From Holacanthus passer (taxonomy: Eukaryota; Chordata; Actinopteri; Pomacanthidae), in the NCBI GenBank assembly GCA_025331565.1, contig JAFREQ010000166.1, positions 577,501-641,500 of the forward strand: 64,000 bases of DNA. The letters are read 5' to 3'. The notes under the pieces were generated by a model that was given only the letters and a program-made list of their open reading frames with translations, was not told the origin of the DNA and made no database searches. Position numbers and translations under genes: made by a program. Positions 56,081 through 64,000 of this stretch are shown in pieces. Position 1 is the stretch's first letter. Each line of letters opens with the position of its first letter.

Positions 56081-56219
56081 AATCAGTATTTAGTCCCCGA
56101 GGTATATCACAGGAATATTATAGACAATTTTTCCTGTGTTTAAATTTTTTTTACAGGTTTCCAGAAATGTCAATCAGCCCGTCATTAAATGATATTTCTT
56201 GAAAAAAATGTTCAAACAA

Positions 56220-56500
56220 AGGAGGGCAGCAGCAGCTAGAGTGTGTCTCCTCTCATTATAAACGCAGGCCGCTCGCATTAATTTATGCGATCATCTGTCT
56301 TTGCACGCCCACAAGCTGACACCAGCAGCTCAAAGTGCCTCGGCTGGGATATCGATAGACCTGCTGATAATCAGAATTCGCTCTTTTAGCTCGCAAATGT
56401 TTTCTCTTTATTTGTCGCGGCCGTGAGGGAGATCGAATACACGAGCAACCTCATTACCCAGCACGCACACTTCCAGGCCTCACAGGCTGTATTAAGAACA
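56220..56500 (+). promoter_or_regulatory. Candidate conserved enhancer in tcf4 intron 1
   Basis: About 280 bp of high-complexity, repeat-free sequence with several CpGs: 'cattataaacgcaggccgct', 'cgcattaatttatgcgatca', 'ctgtctttgcacgcccacaa' 'gctgacacc', 'ggatatcgatagacctgctg' 'ataatcagaattcgctc', 'ctttatttgtcgcggccgtg' and 'ttaagaacaatgacagatca' (SOX-like ACAATG). It stands out sharply from the AT-rich array before it. Intronic enhancers are known for TCF4. Conservation is not testable here. Confidence 0.4.
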
Positions 56501-57229
56501 ATGACAGATCAAGTAGCTATTGTTTTGCTCAGGGTTTAATTTACTTATGTAGCGGTCAATTTAAAAGAAAAGAAAATTTCAATCAAATCCTTAAAAAAAA
56601 AACAATGCTTTAAGCATCTGAAAGTGTGAAGCTCAGGGTGTGTTCATGATCACTGAGATTTCACCATCAAACACACCGACACACTGACCCGATGTTTATC
56701 CAGAGAGGTTATCTGTCGCGGTCAGATGTCTCACTCTGATAACGTCAACTGTTCTCCTGCGAGAGCTTTACAGTAGCTCGTACAGTAAAACAACAGGAAT
56801 CAGTATTCAGCTTCAGTCTCTGTTTTAACGTGGGCTTGATTTTCCTGTAGATGTGTTGAGCAGATGGTAACTAGTTCTGATGATTATCTTATATGTTTAA
56901 GTCAGATATGAAGTAGATATGAAGTGTTTCATTCCAAAATGAGCCGTGCAACATTTGGCAAAAGTGACATTTTAGAGTGAAAACTCATTTATAATAAAGG
57001 TGAGCAGGTGATTTATTCCATCCTGTGTATTTTTCACAGATGCTGAATGAGGAATTTGATCTCTTTCTGCTTCCCAAAAACGTCCCCGCAGTGTTTTGGA
57101 AAATGAACTCTTCATATCTGTGTTCAGCTCTGAGCTGGGAGTCTGTGTGATCATTGGGGTTGGGTATCGAACCTCGATACACTTTGAGAGTGCAGACCAA
57201 AATGTGCCCACAGTACTGAAAACACTCAA
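56501..57229 (+). other. tcf4: tcf4 intron 1, middle part
   Basis: No exon or repeat family recognised. The 85- and 71-codon minus frames at 56972-57229 have no domain. Confidence 0.5.
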
Positions 57230-57900
57230 GAGGTGTGGACTCGAGTCACGACACGGACCAAAGCCAGACTCAAGTCAAGAATCTGATGACTTTATACTTA
57301 GAATAGAAAAGAAAAATCAACTTTGACTTTAACACCAATGACTTGTGACTTTAGAGTTTAGCTGCTTGACTTGGAATGAATGAAAATGAAAAATGACAGT
57401 TTAAAAAAAACATTTTCAGATATACTTGAAATCAATCTGACTGCAGCCAATATTGGATGTTAAGTTTGATCGATCAGTTAGATATTAAATGCATTTAAGG
57501 TTAATTGAAAATAAGAATATGAAAAAGTATTGTTCCTGTACATTTACTATGTTGACTGGTGCTCCTTGACTTGGGACCTGTCTTGATTTGAGACCAGACT
57601 GGAGTGGGACCTGACTTGCATCTTGACTTGGGACTCAACACAGGACTTACCTGTCCTGGGACTCACCTGTCTTGATTTTAGATTTGTTCATCCTGATTTG
57701 GGACGTGATATGGGATGTGCCCATCTTGACCTGGGACTTGACTTGTATAAAGACTTGCATTGATATGGGACTCTAATTGGAACTTGCTTGACGTCTTGTG
57801 GGACTTACCTGTCATATCTTAAGACTTAACCTGGGACTTGTTGGTCATGATTTGAGACTTGAGGGCAAGGATTTGAGACTTGCAACTTGCAAAACAGTGA
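57230..57900 (+). repeat. 'cttgacttgggact' minisatellite in tcf4 intron 1
   Basis: Degenerate tandem words 'cttgacttgggacctg', 'ttgatttgagaccagactgg', 'acttgcatcttgacttggga' and 'acttacctgtcctgggactc' occur from 57560 to 57890. A less regular approach ('gactcgagtcacgacacgga', 'actttgactttaac') runs from 57230. Non-coding, unit near 14-24 bp, heavily drifted. Confidence 0.7.
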
Positions 57901-58457
57901 CTTTGTCCCACCTCTTCAGGCGTTAAATCCTTGTCAGAGTTATGATTTTATTTAGTTACTCTTTAATCAGACAGTTCCTGATTTCAATCCAATCTCACCA
58001 AATTTAGGCTGCAGTTTATTCAGGCGGTTCTTGTACAACTGCTTGTGCTTAAACTTTGGCTTATTTTGTGAAATGAAAATCATATTTATATTTCTTTAGG
58101 TAAGGTTCCAAAACTACTGAGTAAGTGATACCCAGCCCCAGTGATGATGGACTTTTTGTTTTCTTGGTAAATATCCACAAAGAGTTTCCTTCCAAAACAA
58201 AATATTTACTATTTTAAAAGCAGAAAAAAATGCTCTGATAAGATGAAAATGAAGCTCATTGAGTGACCATGAAATTGAAGCCATTTTCTAGCAGGATTGT
58301 AAAGCGATGAGAATCTGGCAGCAGCGTTTTGCAGCCAAATGTTGTTTTGGAATGAAGCTCTTCATGTGTAGCTGCAGTGATGTTTCTGTAGAGATGTGTC
58401 TTGCTGTCTGCAGTGTCAGTGCCCTCGGAGGTAATGTGCGCTCTGTTTGTCTTGTAG
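57901..58457 (+). other. tcf4: tcf4 intron 1, distal part and splice acceptor
   Basis: Unique-looking AT-rich sequence ending in the acceptor 'ctctgtttgtcttgtag' immediately before 58458. The pyrimidine tract is short but clean. Confidence 0.7.
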
Positions 58458-58530
58458 ATGTTTTCCCCTCCTGTTAGCAGTGGAAAGAACGGGCCGACCT
58501 CCCTGGGGAGCGGACATTTCTCCGGCTCAA
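58458..58530 (+). CDS. tcf4: Tcf4 (E2-2), second coding exon
   Basis: Encodes MFSPPVSSGKNGP then TSLGSGHFSGS plus one base of the next codon, directly continuing LLDFSA from the previous exon. The mammalian TCF4 counterpart differs, as I recall, at only two positions (LASGHF and FTGS). The exon is 73 bp, bounded by 'ttgtag' and 'tcaa|gtacgt', entering in phase 0 and leaving in phase 1 as in other vertebrate TCF4 genes. It completes AD1 and begins the long Ser/Gly/Pro-rich linker. The following exon (expected to begin with a VEDRSS-like sequence) was not found in the remaining 5.4 kb, so the gene continues past the window. Confidence 0.95.
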
Positions 58531-60359
58531 GTACGTCAGCCTTCTCCTTTTTTTCCCCCCCCTTCTTCTTCTTCTTCTCCTTCTCTCACCCTCCTCCTCT
58601 CCTTCCTCGTACACCTGCTTGCTGCTGCTACGCTTGCTGTTTGAATTTTCTCATGTTGCGGTGCGTACAGATGCAGTTTTTGGGTTTGATGCTGTTTTGC
58701 TCTGTGGATCACTTTTTATTTTGAGGAGACTTGACTGTAACTTGCCCACATATTATTTAAATACTCGTTGGTGTTGTTGTTGAGCTGGTTAGTGTGTTTT
58801 CTGTTTTTCTGCATTTCTTCTGAACAAGGTTAATTATATAGGTTTGATTATGCATTAATCCATCTCTCAATACTTCCCCACCCTGTCTGTGACACTCAGG
58901 CCTGAGCCCATTGATTCCTACTGAAGATGCAAATCTGGCACAGCTAACAAGCATATGGTTTTATGTAACCAGAGAGGTTGGATTTTGTAGTTAGTGACCG
59001 TGTGTGATACTAATTTTGTTCAAATGGCTTCTAACATACCGGTGTTTTCTGTGCCCATGTGCAGCTTGTACGTGTTTTTTCCTGCCTTACGTCACAGAAC
59101 ATGACACATAAATGCTGCGGTGTAAAATACAGCCATGAGACGATGTTGTGATTTTTCATGTTTCTTTATTTTGGGGGCACCACATTTGTTTTTCAGCTGC
59201 TCAAGTTCATTCCTGAAGGAGACTTCCTGTTTTTCTGATTTGCTGCTCTCATTCTTTCCTGCCTGTGTGTGTGAGTGTGAGTGTGTGTGTGTGTGTGCGT
59301 TGTGCAGATCAGCTCACTGTGTTTTTCTACACAGCGGTGTTGTTGGTGTGGAACAGGCACAGTTTGGTTTCATCAGTGGTGGGACATGATGGCTTCGATA
59401 TGTTATAGATAGGAGTGTCTGAGTTAGGGGTGGGTGATGTGGCCCTAAGATAATATCACAATATTTCAGGGTATTTGTGTGATGATATAATAAAATACAG
59501 AGTACAACTTGCCAAAGATTCGCCGATGCTGAGCCAGTGTAGTTTGTCTGCTTGGTTAAAAACTCACAATAGCTGTCGAGCTCTGCTCGTACTCAACTGG
59601 ATGCTTCTGATTGAGGTGCTGAAATAGGTTTGTGTATTGCCCCCTTTTGACATTGCAGTCTTCTTGTACTTCTTACATGTTACAGTGGTTTGTTGTATAT
59701 TTGATCTTTTCTAACCAAACTGCTTCCAAACTACTGTAGCTGCTGCCCTTTTTGGAACTAACTCCTCCACCATCGAGCCAGTAGGAATGTCACTTTCACT
59801 TTCAGCCACGCTGAACGGTCATTATGTCAACAAGTCGGGATATTGCCATTATCATGATATGATTTTTTTTTAATCATACTATTTGAATGATATGATATGG
59901 CACACCTCCTGTCTGAATGTTGTTCAGTCCATGAGATAGTCCGTTTGTAAATGTACTAATTAAGTCAGTTAAATTTTGTGGTTTGGAGTCCTCAGTCTAA
60001 TAAGCATTGTGAAGTTGTCACTTTGGGCTCTGGGTAATTGTGACACTATTTTCTGAATCAGTTGACTGATGGAGAACGTAATAAATGATAATTAGCTGTA
60101 GTCCTATAGAAAAAAAGTTCAAATGAGCTCCACAGTAAAGTCAGCATCTACATCAAAGCTTGCTTAATAATAATCTAAAGATATTATATATTGTAGTATA
60201 ACAGTTATGGTGGATATTTTCCTGGATTGCTTTATTCTGCATTCTTTTACTTAAGTGCAAATGGAGGAGCTTTGCTTGCGATGGACTATTTTTACATTGT
60301 AGTATTAGTACTTCAGCAAAGGACATCAGTGAGGAAATAACAAGTTAAAGAATGAGTCA
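58531..60359 (+). other. tcf4: tcf4 intron 2, first part
   Basis: Begins gtacgt and then a pyrimidine-rich stretch (58537-58620). GT tract at about 59266-59299. A 'gggtgggtgatgtggcccta' 'agataatatcacaatatttc' block near 59427 resembles a dispersed repeat. No further exon recognised. Confidence 0.6.
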
Positions 60360-60720
60360 GTCAGCCTGCAGGTACGTAATGTGTTATTGATTCATTCATC
60401 TAGTCAGTCAGTCACTTTGTTCGTAAGTGGGTGAGTGATGAGTCAATTGATTAATGTGTCATTCCTTCACTCATTCATTCAAGCTTTCATCCAGTCGGTC
60501 AGTTCCTGTGTTAGCGAGGGAGTTAAGAAAGGTGCTCCATGTGTCAGTCAGCCTTTCTTCACTACTACACTGAGACATTCTCTCACTCATTCACTCACTC
60601 ATTCATTCGCTCATCCAGTCAGTCTGGAAGCCAGTGAGTGAGTTCATTAGTGGAAGTCTGTCAGTGTGTAATTAGTCAATGTGTTATTGATCGATTGAGT
60701 ATCATTGATTGAGGGCTCAG
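60360..60720 (+). repeat. Degenerate tetranucleotide (ATTC/CAGT/ACTC) region
   Basis: Runs such as 'ctagtcagtcagtcact', 'cactcattcactcactcatt' 'cattcgctcatccagtcagt' and, further on, 'gccagtgagtgagttcatta'. The forward and complementary words allow partial hairpins. Non-coding. Confidence 0.7.
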
Positions 60721-62206
60721 GAAAAAACTGCAGGGCGATCTGGCAAAAAAAAGTTAAGCCTGGCTCAACTTTGTGATGTGACATCATCTGACAAGGTGCT
60801 GCGGTGGCCAATCAAACACGTCCGAGCTTACGTTCCTTTTGGATTTAGACCATTGACCTCGAGATCATCGTGACTAAAGATTTGTTTTTCCAGTGTTTTA
60901 CACTGCTCTGTGAGAGTCGCTGTTATAAACTGCTGTGAGGTGTTTTTGTGCCTGTTAAGCCTTTTACAGTAAGTCATGGTTTTTAACGCAGGGCTGTTTT
61001 TGATCTGCTTACATGAGTTCATCAGTCAATGAGTTGTGAACAAGTTGGCGAGGTGTCCTTATATATACATCTGTGTGCAGATGTGTAGGGGGAGTTTAAG
61101 TGCAATCTGTCTACCAGCTGAGTGGTTCCACTTTAAAAAAAAAAATCATCATGATAATGGAGCAGTGATGCAATGTGGCCTCTTGATCATGTTTTATATC
61201 TGGTTTGATTGCTGAGAGCTGTTTTCTCTATATAATTAAAACTCTAAAAAAGTTTTAAAAAATTAAGTTAGTGACTTTTTTGGTTGCTTTGTGAGCTAGT
61301 TTATTAGTTGGTTGGTCAATTAGCAGATCAGCTTGAATCAATTGATGAACAGTCTCTAAATTATTCTACATTTAGGGTTAGGGTTAGGACAATATTTACA
61401 TTGGGTATGTGATAGACATTTATGCTGATAAAAAATACTACACTGTGTGTCTGAGCTGAAGATGGTCATGATGTGTGTTTATTACAAAAAGCAGATTGTC
61501 CACCTTGTTCCACGTCTCTCCTGCTCCTGCTGTCTCTATGATCGGATGTACGGATTCTATATTTGACCTCTTTGCTGTGATCATACGTCAGGTTAGAGGT
61601 CACGCTGCATTTCCCTCATTTATTTAAAAGCATTTTATTCTACTATATGTGTGTCATGTTCTCTAATGTCCTCAGTCTGTAAGAGACGAGCTCAACCTCC
61701 ATCCTTCACAGCAGGAGGACACTTTCTTTTTAAAATCATTCCTGGAAGTGTTTCACAGAACACAGCCGGGTCGTTTCTATTGCTCCCGCTCATGTTTTTT
61801 TTTTGCCTCTAAACGCTGTTCGGAAGCCATTTTGTTTGTTGGCTGGAAAACAGAGAGATGTCGAGACGTCTTCTTTGTTTACCGCTCCGTTGTGTGGTTG
61901 TTGTTGTTTGTGCTGTGCGGTTTCGGTGGTGTTGTTTGCTCTCGTGCCGTGCATACAAATGCGAGGAAGGACGACAAATGTTCCGATTTTGGGAAATAAA
62001 GGCACAGTTTTTTGTAGAATTGGTAGCGGTTGTTAGGCCTCGGTTTGCTGCTTCGATGTGCATCTTCATTTTGAGATTGTTGTTTTTCTTTTGCTTTTGA
62101 TTCTGGAACACACACTGGTGTCACACATGCACGCACTCGTCCCTGTACACAAATCACACTCTGTTTGTCGTGCACACACATCCAAACACCCACATGTACA
62201 ACATGC

Positions 62207-62207
<1 letters not shown>
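60721..62207 (+). other. tcf4: tcf4 intron 2, middle part
   Basis: Mostly unique. A short 'ttagggttagggttag' (about 61375-61390) is too short to indicate telomeric DNA. Frames at 61748-62111 on both strands show no domain and no exon features. Confidence 0.55.
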
Positions 62208-62267
<60 letters not shown>

Positions 62268-62269
62268 AC
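62208..62269. repeat. (CA)n microsatellite
   Basis: CA run of about 62 bp with one break near 62261. Confidence 0.95.
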
Positions 62270-63204
62270 TCCGCTCACCCCTGCTGTGGCTTTCTGCAGG
62301 CCTCGGCATTTTGATGAGCCCGGCACTGTTTGTGAATGCAGCTAATTAGAACTCTATAGACCTACACAACCATGAGAGCAGTGGTTTCAAAAGGCTGGGG
62401 CGAGGCCAGAGGCTGGGACACGCTGACGCTGAGCCGGGTCCACACAGGCTCAGATTAACAGTCATGTCTTCAGTTTAGATCAGAGAAGTTTAAAAAAAAA
62501 CCCATTTAGAGATGTATTTAGAGATGAAACGTTATATTCACATTCACTGCTGTCAGTTATTTTCTTGTCATCACTTATGCTCAACACTTAAATGTTCTTG
62601 TCTGGGATTAATTATCGTATTGTATCTTAGCCATCGATATAAATTATTTGGCATTTTAAAAACTGAAAACAGCAGCATTCACTCGAGGCCTAAATTGATC
62701 TTAGCAGCTGCTCGGGGGTCACTTACGGGTCCCAAAACTGGCAAATTAGAAGGGGAAAAAACATTGTATGTCCAATATGTCGACTTTTCTTGAACTAAAA
62801 AAATGTTTTTATAGTTGGATGAGAACATGTTGTTGGTGTTATTATCCAAGTGGATTTGAGAAAGCCTTTATAATCTTAAGGGGTTAAAACTATGTCTGTC
62901 ATTGCAATCCTAGTGGAGTTACAGTGTTTTCACTAGATAGAGTCAAATTTCTGTCCTGTTCAATTTTCCACAATTATGAAAAATAGAAAATTTCTTAAAA
63001 CTATTTCTGTACAGTTTTATGAGCTGCCATTAGAGGAGAGTGAAGCAGGTCACACACTATTTTTACTTCCATCATCATGTTTCAAACCTTTTTTAATATC
63101 TTCAGTTTCATTCTGTTTATGCCAAATTTATGTCATGACAGCAGTTCAGTTCAACCAAACCACCAAAATACTCCACAGCAACAAAAAATAGAGCAAGCAA
63201 GCCT
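62270..63204 (+). other. tcf4: tcf4 intron 2, later part
   Basis: No exon, RNA or repeat family recognised. 'gttcagttcaaccaaaccac' near 63143 may belong to the element that follows. Confidence 0.5.
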
Positions 63205-63555
63205 TCATGCTTGGTTGAGGTGGAAAAGTTGGCGTATTAATAAAAAGTGAACTGAACCAACTGCAATGGAAACAGACACAAAGCATGTGAAGAGAGGAAA
63301 ATTGCAGCAGATGAGTGTGGATGACGACACTATAACCTTCCTCAAATTAATACAGGAAACAAACTGAAATGCCATATTTACATCGTACATAATACATAAT
63401 GCTGTCTCATCAATGGTTTAATGGCACCCGACTGAAGAATTAGTGCCAACTGTTCGTCTCAGTGAACTCAACTCCTAATATTATTATGTCATTGGTGGGA
63501 AATGTGCATCAACTGTTTTGACAAGTTTTTGGAAATTTGGATGTGCATTAATATG
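63205..63555 (+). repeat. R6-family element, copy B
   Basis: 'ttggttgaggtggaaaagtt' (63211), 'tattaataaaaagtgaactg', 'gcagcagatgagtgtggatg', 'ccttcctcaaattaatacag' 'gaaacaaactgaaat', 'caactcctaatattattatg' (63468), 'ggtgggaaatgtgcatcaac' and 'ttttggaaatttggatgtgc' follow the order of copy A at 49843-50285. Same orientation, about 13.4 kb apart, straddling the tcf4 promoter and both exons. Confidence 0.6.
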
Positions 63556-64000
63556 GGTGGCTGCTGAAAAAATGACCAACAAAACCAAATCTAAGGTATT
63601 GCAGTTTTGATAGCCAGCACCACACTACATCACATAATTTACATGAGATCCTCACATTTAATCTCCTGTGTTAACACAGATCTTTCGCCAAAATCCAAAC
63701 GCAAGAAACAGACTTTGTCCCCGAAAGCTTCAGGAAAATAGGTGGAGGTTGCCGAACGGGGCTAAAGAAGACAACATCAACAGCAAAATTAGGACATAAA
63801 GGAGACAAGAGGCTGGATGAAAGTGTAGTGTAAAAATAACATGTCAGTCACACAGAGAGGCAGAGGAGTAAAAACAGGTTTTAGGATTTGGTTTATCTGA
63901 TGCTTTTGAGGATAAGGACTGACATTTTTTTTTTCCACAGATGTCTCATGTAGAGGTTGAATTTTTGAAATGACAAGCTTCACACAATGCTGTGAATAAA
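63556..64000 (+). other. tcf4: tcf4 intron 2, window end
   Basis: No exon recognised. A 'ttttttttttccacag' acceptor-like sequence at about 63927-63940 is followed by 'atgtctcatgtagaggttga', which does not match the expected next Tcf4 residues. Confidence 0.5.

Noticed and set aside
61375..61392. Telomere-like 'ttagggttaggg'
   Set aside because: Fewer than three units, and such short motifs are common by chance and in dispersed repeats.
63927..63990. Third tcf4 coding exon after an acceptor-like 'ttttccacag'
   Set aside because: The following bases do not encode the expected VEDRSS-like continuation and no phase-compatible donor follows.

Overview
The window looks like nuclear genomic DNA of a ray-finned fish, probably a percomorph teleost. 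The reasons are spliced vertebrate-type exons, a desert of more than 50 kb packed with (CA/GT)n microsatellites, and many decayed interspersed repeats of types familiar from fish genomes. There is no bacterial-style gene organisation. Nearly all open frames are chance or low-complexity frames. No database search was possible, so family names rest on recognition of motifs, termini and copies inside the window.

Only one gene is securely present. It is the 5' part of tcf4 (E2-2, a class I bHLH E-protein transcription factor), on the + strand. A GC-rich, CpG-rich promoter/leader block at about 53370-54130 leads into a first coding exon at 54131-54202. A 4255-bp intron follows, then a second coding exon at 58458-58530 and the start of a further intron that runs to the window edge. 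The two exons encode the N-terminal activation domain AD1 and the start of the linker. The rest of the protein, including the bHLH domain, lies beyond the right edge.

Positions 1 to about 53360 form a gene desert upstream of tcf4. They hold: a LINE reverse-transcriptase fragment (7268-7655, minus); two solo LTRs (9224-9546 minus, flanked by a 4-bp duplication; 14416-14670 plus); decayed Tc1/mariner pieces (16094-16590, 17820-17900); a hAT-like coding scrap (9779-9850); several short elements with inverted termini (2732-2935, 32305-32787); a SINE with tRNA-like boxes (30646-30830); a chimera of a U2 snRNA 5' end and a LINE tail (49705-49795, minus); and at least six copies of one mid-size repeat family. 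Low-complexity DNA includes a ~900-bp pyrimidine tract (22740-23640), a ~1.2-kb GAT-type array (43090-44330), a 1.7-kb degenerate ~20-bp minisatellite (30185-31880) and dozens of (CA)n tracts.

Between the repeats lie islands of high-complexity, non-repetitive sequence rich in homeodomain-like TAATTA cores, octamer-like sites and E-boxes (for example 3760-3960, 12655-12860, 19520-19700, 35360-35500, and 56220-56500 in the first intron). Conserved enhancers are commonly found around E-protein genes, so these are candidate regulatory elements. That is inference only. Intron 1 also holds a diverged ~211-bp tandem array (54985-56080) and a 'cttgacttgggact' minisatellite (57230-57900).
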